From: Aeribacillus composti
Lineage (GTDB): Bacteria; Bacillota; Bacilli; Bacillales; Aeribacillaceae
Direction of reading: 5' to 3'
Length of the DNA: 64,000 nucleotides
Assembly (NCBI RefSeq): GCF_007827555.1
Contig: NZ_VISS01000012.1
Span: 1 to 64,000 of the forward strand
In this document: piece by piece, positions 47,438-56,158 of the stretch
Layout: each line of letters starts with the position of its first letter
Numbering within the stretch: the stretch's first letter is position 1
Translations under genes and position numbers: made by a program
The notes under the pieces: generated by a model
The model's database searches: none
The model's input: the letters and a program-made list of their open reading frames with translations, nothing else
What the model was told of the DNA's origin: nothing

Positions 47438-48214
47438 TTATTGAATATTTTTGGTCATTTGTTTAATGGCAGCTTTTTCAAGCCGAGAAACTTGAGCTTG
47501 GGAAATGCCGATTTCTTCTGCTACCTCCATTTGTGTTTTGCCTTGAAAAAACCTTTTTTTCAATATCAGCTTCTCCCGATCATTCAATCGTCTGATCCCC
47601 TCTTTTAGAACAATTTCTTCAATCCACTTGGAATCGCGGTTTCGCTCGTCGCTTAACTGATCCATGACAAAGATCGGATCACCGCCGTCGTTATAAATCG
47701 GTTCAAATAATGAAACTGGATCTTGAATGGCGTCTAAAGCAAAAACGATTTCTTCATGCGGCACATTCAGCTCTTTAGCAATTTCTTCTGCCTTCGGCTC
47801 ACGTGACGTTTCGCTCATGAGTTTTTCACGCACCTGCAAAGCTTTATAGGCAATATCACGCAATGATCTTGAAACACGTATCGGATTGTTGTCTCGCAAA
47901 TATCGACGAATTTCACCGATGATCATCGGTACAGCATAAGTAGAAAATTTTACGTTTTGGCTCAGATCAAAATTATCTATAGATTTCATCAACCCAATAC
48001 ATCCTACTTGAAAAAGATCATCGACAAACTCGCCTCTGTTATTAAATCTTTGGATGACGCTTAAAACGAGTCGCAAATTTCCGTTGACAAGCTTTTCTCT
48101 GGCTGATAAATCACCGCTTTGCATTTGTTTAAATAATTCTCGCATTTCTTCATTTTTTAAAACAGGAAGCTTCGAAGTATCAACACCGCAAATTTCAACT
48201 TTATTTCTTGTCAT
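47438..48214 (-). CDS. sigG: RNA polymerase sporulation sigma factor SigmaG
   Basis: Late forespore-specific sigma factor, 258 residues. It begins MTRNKVEICGVDTSKLPVLKNEEM, has region 2 (VDDLFQVGCIGLMKSIDNFD, KFSTYAVPMIIGEIRRYLRD), region 3 and region 4 with an HTH (QMEVAEEIGISQAQVSRLEK). It is controlled by SpoIIAB and Gin/SpoIIIA in B. subtilis. An AAGGGGGAA site precedes the ATG. It follows sigE, so read-through from spoIIG is possible in addition to a forespore promoter. Confidence 0.97.
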   Translation of the reverse strand: MTRNKVEICGVDTSKLPVLKNEEMRELFKQMQSGDLSAREKLVNGNLRLVLSVIQRFNNRGEFVDDLFQVGCIGLMKSIDNFDLSQNVKFSTYAVPMIIGEIRRYLRDNNPIRVSRSLRDIAYKALQVREKLMSETSREPKAEEIAKELNVPHEEIVFALDAIQDPVSLFEPIYNDGGDPIFVMDQLSDERNRDSKWIEEIVLKEGIRRLNDREKLILKKRFFQGKTQMEVAEEIGISQAQVSRLEKAAIKQMTKNIQ

Positions 48215-48254
48215 TTCGTTTCCCCCTTACAGGAGTTCTTGCTGTCTTAAGTTA

Positions 48255-48282
48255 AGTATCTCCCTGAAGGGGAAAAATATGC
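48255..48282 (-). promoter_or_regulatory. Candidate SigmaF-type promoter of sigG
   Basis: Minus-strand GCATA (plus 48278-48282) and GGAGATACT (plus 48255-48263), matching the -10 pattern GGnnAnAnT, are 14 bases apart, one or two shorter than usual. Its place 41 bases before sigG agrees with SigmaF control known in B. subtilis. Confidence 0.5.
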
Positions 48283-48345
48283 ACAAGCTTTTCAGAGTGA
48301 ACACGCTGTTGATTTTTCGCTATACATGCGACTAGCAAGCAAAAA

Positions 48346-49065
48346 TTACACCATTTTATTAAATTCTTTTCGAAGACGCTTAATAATTCTTTTTTCCAAT
48401 CTTGATATGTAAGATTGAGAAATCCCGAGCATGTCAGCCACATCTTTTTGCGTTTTTTCTTCTCCGCCATGCAATCCAAACCTAAGCTCCATTATTTGTT
48501 TTTCTCGTTCATTTAATTGCTGCAGCGCCCGCATTAATAGCTTTCGGTCAACATTAGCCTCCAAATCCTTTGTAATAATATCGTCTTCTGTTCCGAGAAC
48601 ATCCGAAAGAAGCAGTTCATTTCCATCCCAATCAATGTTCAACGGTTCATCAAAAGAAACTTCAGATCTTGTCTTATTATTTCTGCGCAAATACATTAAT
48701 ATTTCATTTTCTATACATCTAGATGCATATGTCGCAAGCTTGATCTTTTTTTCGGGATTAAAGGTGTTGACTGCTTTAATTAGACCGATCGTCCCAATGC
48801 TGATCAAATCTTCAATATTGATGCCGGTGTTTTCAAATTTTCGGGCAATATACACGACAAGGCGCAAATTTCGTTCAATCAAAATCGAACGGGCAGCCTT
48901 ATCGCCGCTCGGAAGTTTTTTTAACAGTATTTCTTCCTCTTCCTTCGAAAGCGGAGGCGGCAGCGCTTCGCTTCCGCCGATATAATAAATTTCATCTGTT
49001 TTGATCCCTAATTTTGTTAAAAACTTGTACCATATATACGTGAGATAAAGCTTAATTTTTTTCAT
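48346..49065 (-). CDS. sigE: RNA polymerase sporulation sigma factor SigmaE (as pro-SigmaE)
   Basis: Mother-cell sigma factor made as an inactive membrane-bound precursor, 239 residues, as in B. subtilis. The N-terminal pro-sequence [18 protein letters not shown] leads to the processing region ...[14 protein letters not shown]. Region 2 ([20 protein letters not shown]) and the region 4 HTH ([19 protein letters not shown]) are intact. ATG at 49065 has a GGGGG site. SpoIIGA, encoded just upstream, is its protease. Confidence 0.97.
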   Translation of the reverse strand: MKKIKLYLTYIWYKFLTKLGIKTDEIYYIGGSEALPPPLSKEEEEILLKKLPSGDKAARSILIERNLRLVVYIARKFENTGINIEDLISIGTIGLIKAVNTFNPEKKIKLATYASRCIENEILMYLRRNNKTRSEVSFDEPLNIDWDGNELLLSDVLGTEDDIITKDLEANVDRKLLMRALQQLNEREKQIMELRFGLHGGEEKTQKDVADMLGISQSYISRLEKRIIKRLRKEFNKMV

Positions 49066-49116
49066 GTTGTTCCCCCTTCTAAACAAATTGGTTTATGAGT
49101 ATGCTATGAATAAAGG

Positions 49117-50043
49117 CTAAGAAGCATCTTTTTGTTTACCCGTCTGGATCATTTTTGGATGAATAATGCATTGATAATCGTCTTCGCTTGAAAGCCGCGA
49201 ATGATTTAGTCCAATAAGCGGGCGGGACAGCATTAATGATTCTTCTTTTGTATGAATCACCACTTCGTCTGCTATTACGGCTAATAATAACTGAAGATCC
49301 TGGCCAACTGACCGGTACGGAATAATTTTCAGCCTGCCGATCCATTCTTTCTGTTCTATTGCTGTCACAGCCTCCATAGGATTTCGATTTGAAATGACTT
49401 GGTGCATACTTTCAGGAAACACGGTCATTAATTTTTCCGCTTCGGCAATCATGACTGGCTTCTTAGTGATGGGATCATACAATTGATTGCCGCTGTCAAT
49501 CAATCCTTTTACTGTTACTTTTTTCTCCATCATCGTGATCGAAACATCGACAATTTGATCATAGTGGATTTTTTTTGCTTCAACCTGTTCAAGCCGCAAG
49601 CGGGAAAAATACCAAATAATCGGAAAGCCGACCACGATAAATAACCAGCTGACAGGATTTCCGAAGCCATTTCCATTTGTTAAAATCATGTTATTTTGAA
49701 ATGAAAAGCCTACTTGAAAAAAATAATAAGTGCCAAGCATACCTCCCCCAACTGCAAAAGTGACAAAATAGAAAGTCAATAAATTTTCTATAAAGTAGCG
49801 AAACTTCTTAAAGCCAAAAGCATAAAGAACCATCACACATGAGAGGATTAGTTTTGATTCCGGACGGCTCGCCAGCTGTGCGAAAGGCGAAAAAAGCAAT
49901 ATCACAATAGCGGAGCCGATGAGCGAAGCAATCATTATTTTTTTCCATACAATGTTTCTCTTTAAGATGATTGCTGTAAGAAAAAGGAGCATGATATCAA
50001 AGCAAAAATTCATCAGCCAAATAGCATCCAAATAAATGGTCAA
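49117..50043 (-). CDS. spoIIGA: Pro-SigmaE processing aspartic peptidase SpoIIGA
   Basis: Membrane protease in the sporulation septum that cleaves pro-SigmaE after the SpoIIR signal from the forespore. The 308-residue protein has five N-terminal membrane helices (about 1-150) and a C-terminal retropepsin-like domain with catalytic LIDSGNQLYDP, the Asp at 183 exactly as in B. subtilis. The start is TTG with AGAGGA eight bases upstream. Followed by sigE. Confidence 0.96.
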   Translation of the reverse strand: MTIYLDAIWLMNFCFDIMLLFLTAIILKRNIVWKKIMIASLIGSAIVILLFSPFAQLASRPESKLILSCVMVLYAFGFKKFRYFIENLLTFYFVTFAVGGGMLGTYYFFQVGFSFQNNMILTNGNGFGNPVSWLFIVVGFPIIWYFSRLRLEQVEAKKIHYDQIVDVSITMMEKKVTVKGLIDSGNQLYDPITKKPVMIAEAEKLMTVFPESMHQVISNRNPMEAVTAIEQKEWIGRLKIIPYRSVGQDLQLLLAVIADEVVIHTKEESLMLSRPLIGLNHSRLSSEDDYQCIIHPKMIQTGKQKDAS

Positions 50044-50101
50044 CCGCCTCTTCCTCTCCCACCATTCAATTTTCTAGGCTTCTGACTTGCTATTAATAGG
50101 T

Positions 50102-50134
50102 AGTATAAACGCTATTCATTCCAAATTGTGTCAA
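50102..50134 (-). promoter_or_regulatory. spoIIG promoter, SigmaA type with extra-long spacer
   Basis: A consensus TTGACA (plus 50129-50134) and TATACT (plus 50102-50107) stand 21 bases apart by my count. The B. subtilis spoIIG promoter has the same hexamers and a 22-base spacer, which makes it depend on Spo0A~P. Start of transcription should be about 50 bases before spoIIGA. Confidence 0.8.
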
Positions 50135-50157
50135 ATAGTGGCGAGTACAGCATACAA

Positions 50158-50188
50158 TTTTTGACGGATTCCTAATGTTTTCGTCGAA
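50158..50188 (-). promoter_or_regulatory. Candidate Spo0A boxes upstream of spoIIG
   Basis: TCGTCGAA (plus 50181-50188) fits the 0A box TGTCGAA with one change at about -90, and CCGTCAAA on the minus strand (50158-50167) lies nearer the -35. Their distances match the two 0A sites of B. subtilis spoIIG. Confidence 0.5.
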
Positions 50189-50724
50189 TGGAAAAATGGT
50201 TAAAGAAAAAAAAACGGTACAAGCCTTTTAGAGGAAGAAAGCTAAATTGCTGAAGTTGTAAACACTTTCGTTAAGAGACGATGGGGAAATTACAGGAGAT
50301 CTTTTCTTAAAAAAGCTGTGTAAATGTTTATACTTTTTCAGAACGAGGAAAAAGCCTGGCTAAAAAGCCAGGTCCTTTCGCGTATATATCTGCAATTTAT
50401 ATTCCACAAAAAATATTAGAACTTACCATATACATGGCATTAAATTTTCAGCAAGGATCCGCATTTTTTTCAAATGGCATGTCGTATTTTTTCATAAAGT
50501 TTTGATTCATTCGTTTTGCTATTTTCGGGAACGCGTGCAAATCTGTTTATCTATTTTTACATAATTTTTTGATTCTTTCCGCCGTAATGCGATTTTTGAA
50601 CAAATCATGCCTAATAGGAATCTCTGAATCCTGCAAATATTTATGTTCCAGTCCAATATTTAAACTGTTTTACGCATGCAAATATTAAAAACCTTCCATT
50701 TTGCCCGCTTGATGAGCTTTAAGA
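50189..50724. other. Gene-free stretch between spoIIGA and ftsZ
   Basis: About 540 bases without a supported gene. In B. subtilis the secreted protease gene bpr (bpf) sits here; no trace of it is visible. The stretch contains a terminator-like hairpin at 50355-50372 and no other structure I can name. Confidence 0.6.
50355..50372 (-). terminator. Orphan hairpin terminator
   Basis: CCTGGCT (50355-50361) pairs with AGCCAGG (50366-50372) around AAAA, followed by CTTTTTCC on the minus strand. No gene lies directly upstream on that strand; ftsZ already has its own terminator. Confidence 0.65.
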
Positions 50725-50765
50725 AAAAAGCATGGATGACGTCTATTGTCACCCATGCTTTTTTT
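50725..50765 (-). terminator. Terminator of ftsZ
   Basis: AAAAAGCATGG (50725-50735) pairs with CCATGCTTTTT (50753-50763), with an additional inner TGAC/GTCA. The run of A/T makes it work in both directions. It begins at the ftsZ stop codon. Confidence 0.85.
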
Positions 50766-51897
50766 AGCGGCGCTTTCTGTTTCTTAAAAATGTCGGGATG
50801 TCAAGCGTATCTTCTGTCTGCTGCAATGCACGGCTCGTAATGTCGTGAGTCGGCTCTTCCTTTTTCACTTCACGCTTAGTTGCAACATTTGGCTTCTTAT
50901 TAGGAGCAAATGGTCTCGCTTCTTGCTTGCTAGGATTTATTTCAGTTTCTCTAAATCCAGTTGCAATCACTGTTACAACAATTTCATCCTTCAAATCTTC
51001 ATTAATAACAGATCCAAAGATCATGTTGACATCTTGGTCCGAGGCTGATGCAACAATATCGGCTGCTTCTTGAACCTCATATAGGCTTAAATTTGTTCCG
51101 CCGGTAATGTTCATCAATACTCCTTGCGCCCCATCGATTGAAGTTTCAAGAAGCGGACTTGAGATTGCTTTTTTGGCAGCTTCAGCCGCTCTGTTCTCTC
51201 CCGTTGCTACTCCGATTCCCATCAATGCAGAACCTTTGTTCGACATAATCGTTTTCACGTCCGCAAAGTCTAGATTGATGAGTCCCGGCACAGCAATTAA
51301 ATCAGAAATACCTTGCACTCCTTGACGAAGAACGTTATCCGCTTCACGGAAAGCTTCAAGCATCGGCGTATTTTTATCAACAATTTCAAGAAGTCTGTCA
51401 TTCGGAATCACAATAAGAGTGTCAACGGCTTCTTTCATGGCTGCAATTCCACCAGCCGCCTGCATAGCGCGTTTTCTTCCTTCAAACGTGAACGGCCTCG
51501 TGACAACGCCGACCGTCAGTGCTCCTAAATCTTTGGCAATTTGCGCAATGACAGGTGCTGCACCAGTTCCGGTGCCTCCTCCCATTCCAGCCGTTACAAA
51601 CACCATGTCTGCACCTTTTACAGCTTCTTCAATTTGTTCCTTGTTTTCTTCAGCAGCTTTTTTTCCGACCTCTGGATTTGCTCCTGCACCAAGGCCCCTT
51701 GTCAATTTTGCGCCAATTTGCATTTTTGTTTCTGCTTTTGAAAGGTTTAATGCTTGTGCATCAGTGTTGACAGCAATGAACTCTACACCTTGCACACCAT
51801 GTTCAATCATCCGGTTGACGGCATTATTTCCGCCGCCTCCTACTCCAATAACTTTAATTGTTGCAAAGCCGTCAATATTCGTATCGAACTCCAACAT
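50764..51897 (-). CDS. ftsZ: Cell-division tubulin homologue FtsZ
   Basis: GTPase that forms the Z-ring, 377 residues. N-terminal GTPase domain with [13 protein letters not shown] and the tubulin signature [15 protein letters not shown], a central domain, a variable Pro/Lys-rich linker (about 320-360) and the C-terminal [12 protein letters not shown] peptide, which binds FtsA, SepF and EzrA. It follows ftsA after 41 bases with the ATG at 51897. Confidence 0.98.
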   Translation of the reverse strand: MLEFDTNIDGFATIKVIGVGGGGNNAVNRMIEHGVQGVEFIAVNTDAQALNLSKAETKMQIGAKLTRGLGAGANPEVGKKAAEENKEQIEEAVKGADMVFVTAGMGGGTGTGAAPVIAQIAKDLGALTVGVVTRPFTFEGRKRAMQAAGGIAAMKEAVDTLIVIPNDRLLEIVDKNTPMLEAFREADNVLRQGVQGISDLIAVPGLINLDFADVKTIMSNKGSALMGIGVATGENRAAEAAKKAISSPLLETSIDGAQGVLMNITGGTNLSLYEVQEAADIVASASDQDVNMIFGSVINEDLKDEIVVTVIATGFRETEINPSKQEARPFAPNKKPNVATKREVKKEEPTHDITSRALQQTEDTLDIPTFLRNRKRR

Positions 51898-51938
51898 GCA
51901 AAATCCTCCCTAATCCATCAATGCTCTATTGACGAAAT

Positions 51939-53225
51939 TTATTCGAAAAAGTACCCAAAAAATTTCTTCACTCTGCTCATTTTTTCTTCATTTTGACGCT
52001 TCGTTTTTTGCTTTAAAGTCACTTCATTCGCTTCACTCGGAACAGTTTGCTTAATCTGTTCCACCTCCACCTTCGATCCAATCCGTCTCCCTTGAATTTT
52101 TGCATTTTTGTAGGCAAACTGGATGAGACCGACACCTGTCATGTATTGAGGATTTCTAACACCTATGTAGTCGGGGCTAGCAATCCGAACATTGTGGGCG
52201 AGTACAGTTTGAGCAAGTTCAAGCACACCAGGAATGTTTGCACTTCCGCCAGTTAACACGAAACCTCCGGGCAATTCCCTGAAGCCCAGTTTTGCAATTT
52301 CTTGAGCTACAAGCAGAAAAATTTCCTCCATTCTAGCCTCAATAATATCAGCTATTTGAAGCTGATTGAATTTTTGCATTTTATCGCTGCCTATAATCGG
52401 AACATCAAACACCTCGTCTTCAGATGCATGATCATAAAAGGCATGTCCATGTTTAATTTTAATTTTTTCAGCATTTTCTGTGGAAGTTCTAAGACCAATT
52501 GATAAATCGTTGGTAATGTGTTCTCCCCCAACCGGTAGAACGGAAGTTGTTTTTAACTCTCCGTTTTCAAAAACTGCAATGGTAGTGGATCCCCCGCCAA
52601 TATCGATAAGAGCTACGCCTAAATTTTTTTCGTCTTTGGATAAAGCAACTGAACCACATGCGAGAGGCTGAAGTGCAATATCCGTAATTTCAAGGCCTGC
52701 ACGTTCAACGCAGCGCAGTAAATTATGTAGAATAGTTTTTGATCCGGTGATGAGCAGCCCTTCCATTTCCAGCCTTACTCCCAACATTCCCCTTGGATCA
52801 TGTATCCCGTCAAGACCGTCTACAATAAACTGCTTCGGAATGCAATCTATAATTTCCCGATCTGGGGGAATGGATAAAACTTGTGCAGCTTCAATGACAC
52901 GCCTTACATCTTCATTTTGAATTTCTCGGTTTTCACTTGAAACTGCCACTACTCCTTGACAATCTTGAAGTTTTACATGAGAGCCGCTCACACCGACAAC
53001 AACTTTATGGAGGGGCATGCCGATCATTCTTTCCGCTTGTTCCACAGCCTTTTTAATAGAATGAACGGTTTCATCTATATCAACAATTGATCCTTTTTTT
53101 AAGCCTTTTGATTTCACATTACCAACACCAATAACGTTTAACGATTCATCCATCATTTCGCCAATGATTACTTTTACATTGGATGTACCGATGTCAAGAC
53201 TGACAAATATTTCATTGCTGTTCAA
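51939..53225 (-). CDS. ftsA: Cell-division actin homologue FtsA
   Basis: Tethers FtsZ to the membrane. The 428-residue actin-fold protein has VSLDIGTSNVKVIIGE (phosphate 1), IDIGGGSTTIAVFE (phosphate 2), GFVLTGGSANIPG (adenosine) and a C-terminal amphipathic helix ending RVKKFFGYFFE. The start is TTG at 53225 with AAGGAGGTG nine bases upstream, which aligns with the B. subtilis start; a longer frame begins 20 codons upstream without a site. Confidence 0.97.
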   Translation of the reverse strand: MNSNEIFVSLDIGTSNVKVIIGEMMDESLNVIGVGNVKSKGLKKGSIVDIDETVHSIKKAVEQAERMIGMPLHKVVVGVSGSHVKLQDCQGVVAVSSENREIQNEDVRRVIEAAQVLSIPPDREIIDCIPKQFIVDGLDGIHDPRGMLGVRLEMEGLLITGSKTILHNLLRCVERAGLEITDIALQPLACGSVALSKDEKNLGVALIDIGGGSTTIAVFENGELKTTSVLPVGGEHITNDLSIGLRTSTENAEKIKIKHGHAFYDHASEDEVFDVPIIGSDKMQKFNQLQIADIIEARMEEIFLLVAQEIAKLGFRELPGGFVLTGGSANIPGVLELAQTVLAHNVRIASPDYIGVRNPQYMTGVGLIQFAYKNAKIQGRRIGSKVEVEQIKQTVPSEANEVTLKQKTKRQNEEKMSRVKKFFGYFFE

Positions 53226-53256
53226 TGCTTTTGGCACCTCCTTATCCAATACTACT

Positions 53257-53285
53257 ATTCTATTACGTCCAATAGAACAATACAA
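53257..53285 (-). promoter_or_regulatory. Candidate SigmaA promoter of ftsAZ
   Basis: Minus-strand TTGTAT (plus 53280-53285) and TAGAAT (plus 53257-53262) are 17 bases apart, about 30 bases before the ftsA start. Other ftsAZ promoters known in B. subtilis, including a SigmaH one, could not be located with confidence. Confidence 0.4.
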
Positions 53286-53354
53286 TGAAACGAACGTTAC
53301 ATATTTGTTTCAATTTGTATATGTGTAAATTCAACACTTGATCTATTTTCCCTT

Positions 53355-53726
53355 TTAAAAGTTGGATTTTTTTTTGTGCGTATTTCTGCCGCTGTTCCAT
53401 TTTGCGATTAAAATTCTGCGAATAACCGCTATATTTTGGAAAAGCCGAACTCCAAAAGCAAACATTGCTACTAAATACAAGTCTACACCAAGATGAACGC
53501 CGAGAAAAGCTAAACTTGCAGCTAAAAGTATATTAAAAAAGAATCCGGAAACAAACACAAGCTCATCATAAGAATTTTGCAAGTATGCCCGGAATCCCCC
53601 GAACAGAGTATCAAGCGCAGCAAGTATGGCTATTGATAAATAGTTGGAATATTCATCTGGAATTTGAATGTTGCTGTACAGACCTAAGATGATACCTAAA
53701 AGAATTCCGATAACCGGGAGCCACAT
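53355..53726 (-). CDS. sbp: Small basic membrane protein Sbp
   Basis: A 123-residue DUF1290 protein with three to four hydrophobic segments (WLPVIGILLGIILGLY, YLSIAILAALDTLFGG, FFFNILLAASLAFLGV and LYLVAMFAFGVRLFQN) and a basic tail. Conserved beside ftsA in spore formers; function unknown. Follows ylxX with a 2-base gap. Confidence 0.9.
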   Translation of the reverse strand: MWLPVIGILLGIILGLYSNIQIPDEYSNYLSIAILAALDTLFGGFRAYLQNSYDELVFVSGFFFNILLAASLAFLGVHLGVDLYLVAMFAFGVRLFQNIAVIRRILIAKWNSGRNTHKKKSNF

Positions 53727-53728
53727 AA

Positions 53729-54451
53729 CTAATTCCCTTCCTTTTCATCTTTAAGAGGTGCCATATTTTGAATGCGGATCGATTTTTCATAAGGCGGTAT
53801 AATTAGCTGTTTCTGCGGTGCAGATACGGTCAATTTCAAATTATCAATCGCAAAATCGTCTTTCAATGCAGATCCATTTATTTTACTGTAAAGTTTTTCA
53901 GCGTCGTTTGATAAAATTTTGATTTCAATCGGGTAAGTGTTCAGACTGTTTCCGTCAATTTTCGTTATTCCGTTAATATCGCGGATAACGGTTGTGTTGA
54001 CAACTCTGTATCCGTTTATTGAAATTTCTTTTGCTTCATAAGAGTTCACTTCATTGATCAGACGCTTTAAAAGCTCTGGCGAAATCGGCTGAATAGGTTT
54101 TCCGAGCAGGTTGCTGTCAAACAAAGGCTCAACTGTGAGAACGACACCCTCACCTTTTACTTCGGTTAAACCCGCTTTCGCCTTCAGCTCTTCTAAAGTA
54201 TCTTTCAACGCTTTTTCAGGACTTTCGTTTTTTTCCATTTCCCTTTGCATTTGGTCATATTTGCGGATTTCTTCTAACAATTCCACTTGAAGCTTTTGTT
54301 CTCTTTTTAAATCTTCACGGAGCTCCCACATATCCCTCGTATCACGCTCGTCCGGTTCTTCTATGGATCGATATTGCACGCCAAGCATAAACCCAAAAAT
54401 TGTTGTAATGATGGAAAATGTAAAGGCAAATTTCCATTTTGGTTTAATCAA
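53729..54451 (-). CDS. ylxX: DUF881 membrane-anchored protein YlxX
   Basis: A 240-residue protein with one N-terminal membrane helix (KWKFAFTFSIITTIFGFMLGVQY), a coiled coil (about 35-75) and an extracytoplasmic DUF881 domain (ISPELLKRLINEVNSYEAKEISINGYRVV). Start is TTG with AAGGTGA seven bases upstream. The family accompanies divIB and ftsA but has no known activity. It is paralogous to ylxW next door. Confidence 0.9.
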   Translation of the reverse strand: MIKPKWKFAFTFSIITTIFGFMLGVQYRSIEEPDERDTRDMWELREDLKREQKLQVELLEEIRKYDQMQREMEKNESPEKALKDTLEELKAKAGLTEVKGEGVVLTVEPLFDSNLLGKPIQPISPELLKRLINEVNSYEAKEISINGYRVVNTTVIRDINGITKIDGNSLNTYPIEIKILSNDAEKLYSKINGSALKDDFAIDNLKLTVSAPQKQLIIPPYEKSIRIQNMAPLKDEKEGN

Positions 54452-54500
54452 TCGTCCATCACCTTTCTTTTTTCTAGAGCTAGGTTAGCTAGGGTTTCCG

Positions 54501-55208
54501 CTAATCATCCAGTTCATTTGACAAATAGGGCCCCATTTTAATTTCTTTTTTCTTTTCCACCTTTACAACAATATTTTCATAGGCAAGCTGATCCAAAACG
54601 CCTCCTGCAATGTTTAGCGCCTGCGTCAATACCTCAGCATCTCCGATGGCAGAAATAACAAATGGAGCGGGAAATTGGTTTCCATCTACCGTTACGACGG
54701 GGCCGTTACAGATGATATAAGAATGATGGAATATTCTTTGTCCGTTGATCGCTACAGCGGTCGCACCTGAAATGAGCAATTCATTCACAACTTTAAAGAT
54801 GTGGCTTTCATGAACAATATAATTGTTCACATTTTCCCCTTCTGGAACATAAGAAGAGTCTTCGAGCGTCACTTCAATCCCTTCGCCGACAACCCCTACC
54901 TCTCCTACAAACATCCTCAATTTTTCAACATCTTCAACTAAGTTATAATAAAGCTCTTTCTCTTTTTTCAATTGCTCTTCAATTTCTGTAACTTTTTTTT
55001 GTTTTTGAAAAAGCTCCTCCTGGAGCTTCCGGTTTGTTTCTTCTTGATTGATCAGCAGCTTTCTTGTTTCATATTCTTTTTCCCACTGTTCTGGTGATAC
55101 ATTCAAATCTTTTCTTTCTTTTGTCCATTGAAAAGAATATGAAATTAAGAAACCGACGACGAGCATAATAAAAAATAACATGACATGGCTGGCATTAGCT
55201 TTCCTCAT
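54501..55208 (-). CDS. ylxW: DUF881 membrane-anchored protein YlxW
   Basis: A 235-residue paralogue of YlxX with the same layout: membrane helix (about 8-25), coiled coil (about 35-95) and DUF881 domain with VVNELLISGATAVAINGQR. ATG at 55208 follows AAAGGGG and lies inside the end of divIB (14-base overlap), so translation is probably coupled. Function unknown. Confidence 0.9.
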   Translation of the reverse strand: MRKANASHVMLFFIMLVVGFLISYSFQWTKERKDLNVSPEQWEKEYETRKLLINQEETNRKLQEELFQKQKKVTEIEEQLKKEKELYYNLVEDVEKLRMFVGEVGVVGEGIEVTLEDSSYVPEGENVNNYIVHESHIFKVVNELLISGATAVAINGQRIFHHSYIICNGPVVTVDGNQFPAPFVISAIGDAEVLTQALNIAGGVLDQLAYENIVVKVEKKKEIKMGPYLSNELDD

Positions 55209-55998
55209 CGGCTTTGTCCCCTTTATTCTTCTGTGATCCTTTCTTGCTGTAAGGCTCAAAATAAGAACCAACTTCTAAGTGGATAATCCCTTTTACTTTC
55301 GGGTTGAGTTCTTTTACAATCATTGGATATGAACGCATTTTTTCAGCAAAAGTTTTCATAGAAGCTCTCACTTCATAGCCGTTGTTCATAAATAATGTAA
55401 TTATGTACGGATCCATTTTTTCCGGCGTATAGTGAACCTCAGAAATGGAATTGGAAATGGAATGCGGAAGGTTTGTCAATTGTTCAGTCATGAGATGAGC
55501 AAATTCAGCATCGTCAAAACCGAATAAGATCGGAGCATCAGGCACTTTTACGCTTTTTTGTCCATCTAAAGTTTCCCCGTTTTCCAAAACCGGGTAAAAG
55601 GATGATCCATTGGACACGTAGGCTACTCGTTTCATTTCTTCAATTTCAATCCGAATGGTGTGAGGGAAAATTTTGACTATGTTCGCACCTTTCACTTCTT
55701 TATGTTTTTTCAAGGCTTTGATCGTTTTTTCTTTATTAACACTCCAAAAATTCGTCTGTTGATCGATACCGGAAAGCGAAATGATTTCATCGCTGGGAAC
55801 ATTGACATTTCCGCTCACTTCTACGTTTTTCACTTTGCTTAACGGCGTTTCTAAATAAATAATTAATAAAATAAGCAAGGAGAAGGTGAGAATAAATAGT
55901 ATAAATCTCCTATTTGCCTTTTGTTTGCGCTGCTGCTTGAGCTTCGGTATCCGATCCTCGATTGAAACGATTTTTTCTTTTTCCAAGTCTATGTTCAC
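55195..55998 (-). CDS. divIB: Cell-division protein DivIB/FtsQ
   Basis: Bitopic division protein of 267 residues linking FtsL and DivIC in the divisome. Short cytoplasmic N-terminus, membrane helix at about 30-50, then a POTRA domain (LSKVKNVEVSGNVNVPSDEIISLSG), a beta domain (VAYVSNGSSFYPVLENGETL) and a Lys-rich tail. Located after murB as in B. subtilis, but with a terminator in between. Confidence 0.96.
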   Translation of the reverse strand: MNIDLEKEKIVSIEDRIPKLKQQRKQKANRRFILFILTFSLLILLIIYLETPLSKVKNVEVSGNVNVPSDEIISLSGIDQQTNFWSVNKEKTIKALKKHKEVKGANIVKIFPHTIRIEIEEMKRVAYVSNGSSFYPVLENGETLDGQKSVKVPDAPILFGFDDAEFAHLMTEQLTNLPHSISNSISEVHYTPEKMDPYIITLFMNNGYEVRASMKTFAEKMRSYPMIVKELNPKVKGIIHLEVGSYFEPYSKKGSQKNKGDKADEES

Positions 55999-56071
55999 CC
56001 CATCCTAGATTCATTGAATCCAGGTTTAATATATAAGCTTGTCCAAAAGGAGCAAAAAATGTTTAAAGGTG

Positions 56072-56097
56072 AAAAAACGGCAATAGCATGCCGTTTT
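56072..56097 (-). terminator. Terminator between murB and divIB
   Basis: AAAACGGC (56074-56081) pairs with GCCGTTTT (56090-56097) around an eight-base loop, followed by T on the minus strand (plus 56072-56077). It is 60 bases after the murB stop and inside the apparent operon. Confidence 0.75.
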
Positions 56098-56158
56098 AAA
56101 AAAATCTTGTTGAAATATTATAACATAATGTACAAGCTGAAAGGGAGAAAGATTTTTC

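Noticed and set aside
48431-48985. 184-codon open frame antisense to sigE
   Set aside because: Shadow of a well-supported sigma factor gene; Ser-rich low-complexity product.
51419-51913. 164-codon open frame antisense to ftsZ
   Set aside because: It exists because ftsZ codon usage leaves the opposite frame open; the predicted protein is a Pro/Ser/Ala-rich mirror with no family likeness and no ribosome binding site.
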